A stretch of DNA of 34,305 nt from an uncultured Ruminococcus sp. (GTDB lineage: Bacteria; Bacillota; Clostridia; Oscillospirales; Ruminococcaceae). Location of the stretch: contig CALGTV010000088.1 in NCBI GenBank assembly GCA_937902395.1, positions 1 to 34,305 of the forward strand. Reading direction: 5' to 3'. This document shows, in pieces, positions 14,599 to 22,123 of the stretch (positions are counted from its first letter, which is position 1; every line of letters begins with the position of its first letter). Under the pieces are notes generated by a model. That model had not been told where the DNA came from. It made no database searches and worked only from the letters and a program-made list of their open reading frames with translations. Position numbers and translations under genes: made by a program.

Positions 14599-17109
14599 AT
14601 GGCAGATACAAAATTATCCCTTGAAGATATTCTTGATGAATACAAAAAAAATCCAGATGATGATTCCACCTCTCACGTAGGCAGGGACGATACAAAAAAG
14701 ATACTTAATTCAACTATACCTGACCCTGTAAAAGTAGCTGCGGAGATACCCCGCGCCGTTTCCCATGAGAAAAATGAGCTTTTCGACAGCAATCAGCCGA
14801 AAACCAATCCTTCAAATGAGATTCGTCCTGCGGAGCTTTCAAGAAAAAAATCCGCTGTTGCAGGAGATACGGGTATAACAGAAGTTAAATCAACTCATCC
14901 TATAGATAATCAGCCTGAAACTGATTTAGCTGACGGCTCTTCTAAAATCCGCCCCATGTCTGATTCCACAAGGGCAAGAGAAGCCGAAAAGAAAAAGAAA
15001 AAACACAGCTGGTTCAAAAGAGAAAAGTCAAAACAGACTTACTCCAAGGAAAAGGCTTCGGGAGAATATATGTATACTCCCCCCGAATTCAAAAAGAAAA
15101 AACGCACACGTGATGAGATAATCAACGAGGCAGAGGCTCCCGAAAACAGAAAATATGTTACAGATATTGTCCCCTCTCCTGCCGCACTGGAGGCTACACG
15201 TCCCATTGAGCTTGCGCCAAGAGCGCAGACTACAAATATAGATTTGAGCAGCGTCCGCGCCGCTTCCGAAGAAAGCATTGATGTGCGTATTCAAAGCGAT
15301 ACAGAGGAATATACACGTCAGGCAATGAAGCAGAAGCGTACAAAGCGTATCGTTGATTTCAACTACTACGGTGATGTTCAGGACGTTGGCCGTGATATAT
15401 ACGAGCTCCAAGGAATTCTCAAAACAAGAGTTGCTGTTCTTGCATTGACAGCTTTTCTGAGCCTGTATATCACGATTTGCAGCCGTTTCCATATTCCTAT
15501 AGCGGATTTTCTGAGCATATCCCACATTCACACTTACCTTATTGCTCATGTGCTTCTCGGCGGACTTGCTATGTTTTATTCCCACCCTGTTATTACAAAG
15601 GGATTCAAGAATCTTGCCAAGCTGAAAGCAGACAGCGATTCTATGTCGGCGATAACTGCTGTATCATGCTTTATTGCAATGCTTGCGGCTTTCCTCCGCA
15701 CTGATATGGCAAGGGCTGAACTGATTCACATTTATATGCCTGTTGGTATACTCGCGCTCCTTACAAATGCTATCGGCAAACTGCTCATATTAAAACGTGC
15801 AAGACGTAATTTCAAATTTGCGTCACGTAATTTTGACCGCCATGCCGTTGTATACGTCAAGGACGAGGAACGTGCGGAACGTCTCACTCATGGCACGCTG
15901 GGAGATTTCCCCATACTTGCGGCTATGAGGCCTACGGACTTCCTCACGGACTTTCTGAGATACACCTACTCCGCGGATATTACTGACAGCTACTGCCGAC
16001 GTGCCGCACCCCTTTGTCTCGGTGCATCACTTATAACTTCAATTTTCCTCACTTTTATCCGTATGGGTACGTTGTTTTCAATTGAGGCTTTCATATTCGG
16101 CTTGTCTATCTTCTCAATGCTGATATGTGCCTGCTCATGTATCGCACTGCCCTTTGCGGCAAATATTCCTCTTGAAAAGGTTTCTAAGGAAACTATAAAA
16201 AATGACGGTATACTCCTTGGATATCAAAGCGTTGACGACCTGTATGATACAAATTCAATTCTTGCTAAGGCTGAGGACCTTTTCCCTGCCGGAACTGTAC
16301 GTCTCGGCGGTATAAAAGTGTTTTCCAATACAAAGCTGGACGAGGCATTTCTCGATGCCGCAAGCCTTACATATCACGGCGGAAGTCTTATGCAGCAGCT
16401 TTTCGCAGACCTCATTCACGGCAAAGAGGAACTGCTCTATCCCATTGAGAATTTCTCATATGAGGACGGAATGGGACTTTGCGGCTGGATAAAAAACAGA
16501 CGTATTCTCCTTGGAAGTCGTGAACTTATGGAATCCCACAATATTGAGGGACTTCCCACAAAATCCCGTGAAAGTGAATATTCACAGGGACATGAGCCTG
16601 TATATCTCTCGATTTCAGGTAATCTTGCGGCAATGTTTGTGGTTGATATCATATCAAGCAGATCCGTGAAAAAATGGGTTGACAGACTTGTTAAAAAGAA
16701 AGTCTGCATTATTGTTAAATCCGTTGACAGCTTTGTTACTTCGGAAAAAATTCAGAAGGTTTATGGTCTGGGAAGCAATACTGTAAAAGTTATTCCGAAA
16801 AAGCTTCATGAGGATTTCGACGCTGAAACTAAAAAATCTGTTCGTTTAAGCGCATCCATGGCTTGTGCAGGGAAATTCAGCTCCATGGCACAGCTTATAC
16901 TCGGCATAAAGAGCGTTCACACATCAGCTATTATTGCGCTGATATTCCAGACTGCTTCAATTCTTTTGGGCTTTGGCTTATCCATGATGCTTATACTTTC
17001 AAAAGCCTTTGAATCCAATTATATTTATATGTCAGCAACAGCGATGATTGTATATAATGTATTGTGCACTGTACTCACCTGTTTTGCGGCAAGCACAAAG
17101 AAAAAATAA
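14599..17109 (+). CDS. Degenerate P1B-type ATPase-like membrane protein (probable pseudo-ATPase)
   Basis: An 836-residue protein. Residues 1-250 are hydrophilic, charged and probably disordered. Hydrophobic segments lie near 277-296, 309-327, 350-366, 376-397, 470-490, 496-520, 776-800 and 808-832. Pairing and loop sizes match P1B metal ATPases: four segments, a cytosolic loop, two segments, a large cytosolic loop (525-770), two segments. In the sixth segment 'CSCIALPFAANIPLEK' lines up with the family's CPC-A-L-G-L-A-T-P signature, with Ser for Pro. The nucleotide-domain-like stretch 'GWIKNRRILLGSRELM' and 'YLSISGNLAAMFVVDIISS' are also recognisable. The DKTGT phosphorylation motif is replaced by 'EDLFPAG', and no TGE, TGD or GDGxND motif is seen. 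Transport by phosphorylation is therefore unlikely. It follows rlmB by 17 bases; GGAGAGGAG precedes the ATG. Confidence 0.7.
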   Translation: MADTKLSLEDILDEYKKNPDDDSTSHVGRDDTKKILNSTIPDPVKVAAEIPRAVSHEKNELFDSNQPKTNPSNEIRPAELSRKKSAVAGDTGITEVKSTHPIDNQPETDLADGSSKIRPMSDSTRAREAEKKKKKHSWFKREKSKQTYSKEKASGEYMYTPPEFKKKKRTRDEIINEAEAPENRKYVTDIVPSPAALEATRPIELAPRAQTTNIDLSSVRAASEESIDVRIQSDTEEYTRQAMKQKRTKRIVDFNYYGDVQDVGRDIYELQGILKTRVAVLALTAFLSLYITICSRFHIPIADFLSISHIHTYLIAHVLLGGLAMFYSHPVITKGFKNLAKLKADSDSMSAITAVSCFIAMLAAFLRTDMARAELIHIYMPVGILALLTNAIGKLLILKRARRNFKFASRNFDRHAVVYVKDEERAERLTHGTLGDFPILAAMRPTDFLTDFLRYTYSADITDSYCRRAAPLCLGASLITSIFLTFIRMGTLFSIEAFIFGLSIFSMLICACSCIALPFAANIPLEKVSKETIKNDGILLGYQSVDDLYDTNSILAKAEDLFPAGTVRLGGIKVFSNTKLDEAFLDAASLTYHGGSLMQQLFADLIHGKEELLYPIENFSYEDGMGLCGWIKNRRILLGSRELMESHNIEGLPTKSRESEYSQGHEPVYLSISGNLAAMFVVDIISSRSVKKWVDRLVKKKVCIIVKSVDSFVTSEKIQKVYGLGSNTVKVIPKKLHEDFDAETKKSVRLSASMACAGKFSSMAQLILGIKSVHTSAIIALIFQTASILLGFGLSMMLILSKAFESNYIYMSATAMIVYNVLCTVLTCFAASTKKK

Positions 17110-17110
17110 A

Positions 17111-17145
17111 AAATTCAGGCGATACAGTTTGTATTGCCTGAATTT
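17111..17145 (+). terminator. Hairpin between the pseudo-ATPase and LCP genes
   Basis: Stem AAATTCAGGC-GATAC with GTATT-GCCTGAATTT, 15 pairs including one G-T, two bases after the stop codon. The tail is only AT-rich, so it may act as a partial terminator or an mRNA-end stabiliser, with read-through into the LCP gene. Confidence 0.6.
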
Positions 17146-17178
17146 ATATTAATGCCTTTAAGAAAAAAGGAGAAAACT

Positions 17179-18597
17179 ATGTCAGACAGAAATAATTCAG
17201 ACAACCAGAATACCAATACAATTTATATCCCCCGTGAAGTACGAAATCCCCAGCCACCTCAAAGACCGCTGAGACGAGTTCAGCAGAATCCACAAAGAAA
17301 CGGCGGTCAGCCTGTGCAAAATCCACAGCAGAATATGGGGCAGTATTACCGCGAGGGGCAGGCTCCAAATCAGCCATATCAAAGTGGACAGTATTACCGT
17401 GAGGGGCAAATTCCTAATCAGCCATATCAGAACGGACAGTATTACCGTGAGGGGCAAATTCCTAATCAGCCATATCAGAATGGGCAGTATTACCGTGAGG
17501 GACAGGCTCCAAATCAGCCGCCGCCCTATGCTCCATATCCGCGGCAGGCACCAAGGGAACAGCCATACTATGCGGACAGTCAGCCGAAAAAACCTCCCCA
17601 CAAAAAGAAGAAAAAACGCAGAAAGAAAAGCTTTATCGGCAAATTTATAGGCAGATTCGTTAGAACTCTTCTTGTTATGGCTCTTGTGGTTTTCGGAATG
17701 TATTCCTGCACATCTCTCAGCCTTATAAATAAAATGGATTATACCGTCACTGGTGAAAGAAACCGCCGAAGCGATGCGCTTTCACGAAGCTATGTGACAA
17801 ATGTGCTGATAATCGGTACTGACGGCAGAACTGCCGATGAGGCGGCTCGCTCTGACACCATGATTATAGCCTCCATAAACAACCGCACAGACGAAGTGAG
17901 CCTCATATCCCTTATGCGTGACTGCTATGTGGAAATCCCTGGCTACAGCAACAATAAACTTAACGCGGCTTATACTTTCGGCGGTCCTGAACTGCTTATG
18001 GACACTATTGAACACAACTTCGGCATTGCAGTGGAGGATTATATTTCGCTGAATTTTATCTCCGTTGCAAATATTGTTGATTCCGTAGGAGGTATAGATA
18101 TTGAGATATCCGACGCGGAGGCGCAGGAAATTAATACTATTCTGCAAGCCGAGGTAAACGAAATTATGGGCGATAATTCCCTTGATGATTTGCTTAAAAA
18201 GGGCGGAAAGCTTCATCTTAACGGCAAGCAGGCACTGTCATACGCGCGTATCAGATACGTCGGAAATGCGGATTTTGAGCGTACAGAGCGTCAGCGTGAG
18301 GTAATCGGGCTTGTAATGGATAAGCTGAAATCACTTAATCCGACTATTCTTCCCAAGCTTTCAACAAGTGTTCTGCCTGATGTCAAGACAAATATGTCAA
18401 CAGCTGAGTTATATTGGCTTTCACTGAAAGTTCCCTTTATAATCGGCTATGACCGTCAGCAGCTGCGTATACCTGCGGAGAATACTTATTACGGACAGAA
18501 TATGGACTGCGGCGATTCGTTGATTGTTGATTTTAATGCAAATTATAATATAATCTATGAAAATGCTTATAAAGAGCAGAAAACACAAAACGAATAA
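17179..18597 (+). CDS. LytR-CpsA-Psr (LCP) family glycopolymer transferase
   Basis: A 472-residue membrane-anchored protein. A cytoplasmic Pro/Gln/Tyr-rich N-terminus of about 140 residues contains 16-residue repeats. A basic 'KKKKKRRKKS' stretch and one membrane segment (near 155-180) follow, then an extracellular LCP domain (about 205-395) with 'NVLIIGTDGRTADEAARSDTM', 'MRDCYVEIPGYSNNKLNAAY', 'GIDIEI' and 'LNGKQALSYARIRY'. LCP enzymes move lipid-linked wall polymers onto peptidoglycan. The acidic and arginine residues that bind the pyrophosphate appear conserved. ATG 17179 is chosen because AAGGAG lies 7 bases upstream; an ATG at 17134 lies inside the preceding hairpin. Confidence 0.9.
   Translation: MSDRNNSDNQNTNTIYIPREVRNPQPPQRPLRRVQQNPQRNGGQPVQNPQQNMGQYYREGQAPNQPYQSGQYYREGQIPNQPYQNGQYYREGQIPNQPYQNGQYYREGQAPNQPPPYAPYPRQAPREQPYYADSQPKKPPHKKKKKRRKKSFIGKFIGRFVRTLLVMALVVFGMYSCTSLSLINKMDYTVTGERNRRSDALSRSYVTNVLIIGTDGRTADEAARSDTMIIASINNRTDEVSLISLMRDCYVEIPGYSNNKLNAAYTFGGPELLMDTIEHNFGIAVEDYISLNFISVANIVDSVGGIDIEISDAEAQEINTILQAEVNEIMGDNSLDDLLKKGGKLHLNGKQALSYARIRYVGNADFERTERQREVIGLVMDKLKSLNPTILPKLSTSVLPDVKTNMSTAELYWLSLKVPFIIGYDRQQLRIPAENTYYGQNMDCGDSLIVDFNANYNIIYENAYKEQKTQNE
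17341..17520 (+). repeat. 48-base tandem repeats in the LCP gene
   Basis: Units start at 17341, 17389, 17437 and 17485 (the last partial) and encode 'QYYREGQ(I/A)PNQPYQ(N/S)G'. Near-identity of units two and three at DNA level points to recent duplication or gene conversion. The repeats lie before the membrane segment, so they face the cytoplasm. Confidence 0.9.
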
Positions 18598-18603
18598 TAT
18601 TTT

Positions 18604-18632
18604 AAAGGGTATCGCCAAAACGATACCCTTTT
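18604..18632. terminator. Bidirectional terminator between LCP and aminotransferase genes
   Basis: Stem AAAGGGTATCG (18604-18614) and CGATACCCTTT (18621-18631), loop CCAAAA, with T residues on the plus side and the complementary A/T run on the other. It lies between convergent genes only 43 bases apart. Confidence 0.88.
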
Positions 18633-18640
18633 ATCATATC

Positions 18641-19921
18641 TTATTCTATTTCGCTGAGAAGCTTTTCTGCACTTGCAAGCTTAACGCTGATAACAAACAG
18701 CTCCAATGCCTTTTCCAAATCCTCCATTGAGGGATATGTGGGAGCAATTCGGATATTTTTGTCGTCCTTATCTACGCCATAAGGGAATGTTGCTCCTGCA
18801 CCTGTGAGAGTAACTCCTGCCTCTGCACAAAGCTGAACAACTCTCTTTGCACAGCCATTAAGAGCGTTGAAAGATACGAAATATCCGCCCTCGGGCTCTG
18901 TCCACTCGCCAATGCCAAGAGGTGCAATCTCTCTTTTAAGTGTATCACACACAAGTCTGAATTTCGGAGCAATAATTGCTGCATGCTTCTTCATGTGCTC
19001 TACCATATTTTCAAGAGTGCCGAAGTATTTAACATGACGAAGCTGATTCATCTTGTCGTAGCCGATAATTGACAATCCGAGATAACCTCTCAGCTCGTCA
19101 ATATTCGCCTTGCTTGCACCCATTGCCGCAACACCTGCACCAGGGAATGTAACCTTTGATGTTGAACCGAAAATGTATACTATATCCTCATTTCCTGCCT
19201 TTTTAGCCTCGTCAAGAATGTTGAGGATATACTTGGGATTTTCTACAAGGTGGTGGATGCAGTATGCGTTATCCCAGAAAATACGGAAATCCTTTGCAGC
19301 AGGCTTGAGGTTAGCAAAACGTTTCACTGTTTCGTCGCTGTAGATGATACCGTCGGGATTGGAATACTGAGGTACACACCAGATACCCTTGATTGAATCG
19401 TCCTCAGATACAAGCTTTTCAACCATATCCATATCAGGACCTGTTGAAGTCATGGGAATATTTATCATCTCAATGCCGAAAAACTCAGTAACCTTGAAAT
19501 GTCTGTCATATCCGGGAACAGGACAGAGGAACTTTACCTTGTCAAGCTTGCACCAAGGAGTTGAACCGAAAATACCTTTATTGAAAGCTGTCTGGATTGA
19601 CCAGTACATAGCGTTAAGGCTGGAGTTTCCGAATACAATTACCTCGTCTGTTCCTACGCCTATCATATCGGAAAAAAGCTTCTTTGCTTCAGGAATACCG
19701 TCAAGCAGACCATAATTTCTTACATCTGTGCCGTTTTCGCTGAGGAAGTTGTTATCGTCAAATATGCGGAGCATATCAACGGTGAGGTCAAGCTGTTCTT
19801 TACAGGGATTGCCTCTTGCCATATTAAGACAAAGTCCCTTTGCTTTAAAGTCGTTGTAAAGCTGCTCAGTCTCGCCTTTGAAACCGAGGAGCTGTTCCTT
19901 GTTCATTTCTGATAAATTCAT
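18641..19921 (-). CDS. Class I/II PLP-dependent aminotransferase (aspartate/alanine aminotransferase-like)
   Basis: A 426-residue fold-type I aminotransferase. Recognisable elements are the substrate-carboxylate-side 'NMARGNPCKEQLDL', the PLP-contacting 'FGNSSLNAM' near 98, 'PVPGYDRH', 'QYSNPDG' near 186, 'FWDNAYCIHHL' with the pyridine-N Asp near 217, and the Schiff-base lysine in 'IFGSTSKVTFPGAG' near 256. The motif set resembles the aspartate-aminotransferase subfamily found in Gram-positive bacteria rather than AspC. The exact donor cannot be set from sequence. ATG 19921 (MNLSEMNKE) has AAGGTG 10 bases upstream; a GTG at 19933 overlaps that site. A perfect palindrome sits just after the promoter. 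Confidence 0.88.
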   Translation of the reverse strand: MNLSEMNKEQLLGFKGETEQLYNDFKAKGLCLNMARGNPCKEQLDLTVDMLRIFDDNNFLSENGTDVRNYGLLDGIPEAKKLFSDMIGVGTDEVIVFGNSSLNAMYWSIQTAFNKGIFGSTPWCKLDKVKFLCPVPGYDRHFKVTEFFGIEMINIPMTSTGPDMDMVEKLVSEDDSIKGIWCVPQYSNPDGIIYSDETVKRFANLKPAAKDFRIFWDNAYCIHHLVENPKYILNILDEAKKAGNEDIVYIFGSTSKVTFPGAGVAAMGASKANIDELRGYLGLSIIGYDKMNQLRHVKYFGTLENMVEHMKKHAAIIAPKFRLVCDTLKREIAPLGIGEWTEPEGGYFVSFNALNGCAKRVVQLCAEAGVTLTGAGATFPYGVDKDDKNIRIAPTYPSMEDLEKALELFVISVKLASAEKLLSEIE

Positions 19922-19954
19922 TTCGGAACACACCTTTCACTATATATCGCAGGT

Positions 19955-19973
19955 GTAACATTCGCAATGTTAC
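19955..19973. promoter_or_regulatory. Perfect palindrome GTAACATT-CGC-AATGTTAC, candidate operator
   Basis: The 19-base element has perfect 8-base arms and covers about +4 to +22 of the predicted aminotransferase transcript. It could be a repressor site or a small leader hairpin. It does not match the GlnR/TnrA consensus. GG/CC flanks extend the symmetry with one bulge. Confidence 0.55.
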
Positions 19974-19983
19974 CCTAATATAA

Positions 19984-20012
19984 AGTATACCATAGCTGCA
20001 AAATAATTTCAA
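19984..20012 (-). promoter_or_regulatory. Promoter for the aminotransferase gene
   Basis: Minus strand: TTGAAA (20012-20007), 17 bases, TATACT (19989-19984). Start near 19977; leader about 55 bases. Confidence 0.65.
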
Positions 20013-20209
20013 GTGACAAGATTACGAATAATTTCGGATTTTACGCTTTTTTTTTAGCATTTTCAGCAGAATTTGTCCGTGAGCCAAAAAAATATGTACG
20101 TCAACGGTGGACAAAACGCTTTTTTAATATATTTTAACCACAAAACAAATTTTATCGGCGCATTTACAAAAAATTTACGTTTTTTAAAGAATATAGCCGT
20201 TTTACGTAC
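20013..20209. other. AT-rich spacer between divergent promoters
   Basis: About 200 bases with poly-A/T tracts and no gene, repeat or hairpin that I can support. It separates the aminotransferase and transglutaminase-like promoters. Confidence 0.4.
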
Positions 20210-20238
20210 TTGACATCCCCAAAAAATTGTCGTATAAT
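20210..20238 (+). promoter_or_regulatory. Consensus promoter for the transglutaminase-like dockerin protein
   Basis: TTGACA at 20210-20215, exactly 17 bases, TATAAT at 20233-20238: a perfect housekeeping-sigma match. The leader to ATG 20355 is about 110 bases. Confidence 0.8.
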
Positions 20239-20354
20239 AAAAGTAGCATAATCAATAAAAAATATATAACATATCTTTTCTTTTTGTATTCTTTTAAGAT
20301 TATTTCAAGGTGGAGCGTTTAAAATATGGTTATAACAGAAATGGAGGTATTTTT

Positions 20355-21977
20355 ATGAAAAAACCATTTAAATCTGTCGCTGCAATTTTTACCTCTGCGG
20401 CGCTTCTTACGGGCGTTGTCCCATTTTCAAGCTTTGCCTATGACACGGGGGTTTTAGATACCTCAGATATGATTCTGCAATTCGGCGAAATGAAATCAAT
20501 GGAACTTACAATGGATTCAATGCCTGAAATCCTTGCCGATGACGAAATTGAAGATTATCTCTTAGGTTCTCACCTTGATGCTAACAACAAAGCAGTATAT
20601 GACGCATTTACAAAACTTGTGAATCCCTCTCTTGAACAGTTTACCGTTGACCTGCCCGAAACTGTATCTTTTCAGACAAAAGATATTGAATCAGATGAAA
20701 ACAATGCATTTTATAATGCTGTTTTTTCCAATTGTGCCAGCGGTATGGAGGCGGCTTCATTTGATACACCATGGATTTTCTGGAATGACCAGAACAATAC
20801 TTCCGTATCAGCAGGAAATATGCGGTATACGAGAAACTGGCTTACAGGAACTTATACATTCTACATCGATAAGTTGATTTTCTCCCCTGCCGCCTATGAG
20901 GGTTTCGAATCCTTTGATCAGGTACTTGAATATAAATCAAAGCTTGAAGAAGCTGTTGATAATTTTATTGTTGAGGGTGAGACAACTGAACAAAAAATTA
21001 AAAGTATCCACGACCAAATTTGTAACTTCACTTATTACGATTTGGAAGGAAAATTCAACGGTTCAGTCCTCAGTGCTTTCGTAGAACCGGGTGCTGTCTG
21101 CGAGGGATATGCCAAAGGATTCAAGCTTATCTGCGATAAGCTCGGAATTCCTACAGTCTGTGTTTTCGGAAACTTTGACGAGGAAGCTAATGCGGCTCAT
21201 ATGTGGAACTATGTTCAAATGGACGACGGCAATTGGTATGCTGTGGATACTACATGGGACGATTATGACGGCGACTACGGACTTGAAATTATTTACAGAT
21301 ACTACCTCAAAGGCTCAGATGAATTCTTTGTAAAGCATACAGAACAGAATGACTACAATCTGTCACATTTAGAATATCCCAAAATAGTAAGCTGGAATTA
21401 TGGCGAGCAGTATGCTGACGTTTATGTTACAACTACAACAACAACTACAACAGAAGAATTAACAACAACTACAACAGAACTTACAACTACTACTGAAAAG
21501 CTTACAACTACGACAACTAAGAAATCCACAACTACTACTGAAAAACCTACAACCACTACAACTAAGAAATCCACAACTACTACTGAAAAACCTACAACTA
21601 CGACAACTAAGAAATCCACAACTACTACTGAAAAACCTACAACTATGACAACTAAGAAATCCACAACTACTACTGAAAAGCCCACATCTATGACAACAAA
21701 GATATCCACTACAACCACTAAAAAGTCAAAGAAAACTACAACTACGACAAAAATTACAGAGCCTGTAACAACTACTACAACAGTTCCCGAAATTACTTAC
21801 GCTAAAGGCGACCTTAACCATGACGGAAAAATCAGTATTGCTGATTTAGTATGCTGTGCTAATCAGGTTTTAGGCGTATCAAGAAGTAAATTTTCCTGTG
21901 ATGTAAACGATGACAATATTGCAGATGTATTTGACGTTATCATTATGAGAAAAATTGTTATCAACTCTATGAAATAA
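20355..21977 (+). CDS. Secreted transglutaminase-like protein with dockerin
   Basis: A 540-residue exported protein: signal peptide 1-28 ending near 'SSFA', an unassigned N-terminal region, and a transglutaminase/cysteine-protease core (about 205-310) with the triad Cys249 ('GAVCEGYAKGF'), His282 ('HMWNYV') and Asp298 ('AVDTTWDD'). A Thr/Lys-rich linker of about 110 residues follows, then a C-terminal dockerin (about 482-540) with calcium loops 'DLNHDGKISIAD' and 'DVNDDNIADVFD'. Such proteins may act as peptidases or cross-linkers; bacterial members are often proteolytic, so the reaction is open. The dockerin differs from those of the xylanase and the InlB protein. ATG 20355 follows GGAGG by 7 bases; the longer frame from 20310 lacks such a site. 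Confidence 0.86.
   Translation: MKKPFKSVAAIFTSAALLTGVVPFSSFAYDTGVLDTSDMILQFGEMKSMELTMDSMPEILADDEIEDYLLGSHLDANNKAVYDAFTKLVNPSLEQFTVDLPETVSFQTKDIESDENNAFYNAVFSNCASGMEAASFDTPWIFWNDQNNTSVSAGNMRYTRNWLTGTYTFYIDKLIFSPAAYEGFESFDQVLEYKSKLEEAVDNFIVEGETTEQKIKSIHDQICNFTYYDLEGKFNGSVLSAFVEPGAVCEGYAKGFKLICDKLGIPTVCVFGNFDEEANAAHMWNYVQMDDGNWYAVDTTWDDYDGDYGLEIIYRYYLKGSDEFFVKHTEQNDYNLSHLEYPKIVSWNYGEQYADVYVTTTTTTTTEELTTTTTELTTTTEKLTTTTTKKSTTTTEKPTTTTTKKSTTTTEKPTTTTTKKSTTTTEKPTTMTTKKSTTTTEKPTSMTTKISTTTTKKSKKTTTTTKITEPVTTTTTVPEITYAKGDLNHDGKISIADLVCCANQVLGVSRSKFSCDVNDDNIADVFDVIIMRKIVINSMK
21476..21720 (+). repeat. 45-base tandem repeats encoding a Thr-rich linker
   Basis: Units begin at 21521, 21566, 21611 and 21656, with degenerate copies before and after (next start 21701). 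Each encodes 15 residues of the type 'KKSTTTTEKPTTTTT'. The long open frame on the opposite strand is only the shadow of these repeats. Confidence 0.9.
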
Positions 21978-21983
21978 TCCACG

Positions 21984-22017
21984 AAAAACTGACGTACCAA
22001 AATGTACGTCAGTTTTT
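21984..22017 (+). terminator. Terminator of the transglutaminase-like gene
   Basis: Perfect 14-base-pair stem (arms AAAAACTGACGTAC and GTACGTCAGTTTTT, loop CAAAAT) with a T run, 6 bases after the stop codon. Confidence 0.9.
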
Positions 22018-22034
22018 TAGCCTAATAAATATAA

Positions 22035-22086
22035 CCAAAATGCAGAGCATCCCCCCGATTGCTCGGGAGGATGCTCTGCATTTTGG
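22035..22086. terminator. Very long hairpin, terminator for the xylanase gene
   Basis: Arms 22035-22052 and 22069-22086 pair perfectly over 18 bases; the loop itself holds a second CCCGA/TCGGG stem. It lies 38 bases beyond the xylanase stop on the minus strand and is followed there by a T-rich tail. It may also back up the preceding terminator on the plus strand. Confidence 0.8.
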
Positions 22087-22123
22087 GATAATTAATTAGG
22101 AATTAACTTGATTAGTAAGGTAA

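Noticed and set aside
21422..21718. Long Val-rich open frame on the minus strand opposite the Thr linker
   Set aside because: It is the shadow of ACA/ACT repeats of the transglutaminase-like gene, and has no ribosome binding site or plausible protein composition.
21476..21720. Regular repeats that might be a CRISPR array
   Set aside because: Units are contiguous 45-base coding repeats with no unique spacers, and they encode a linker.
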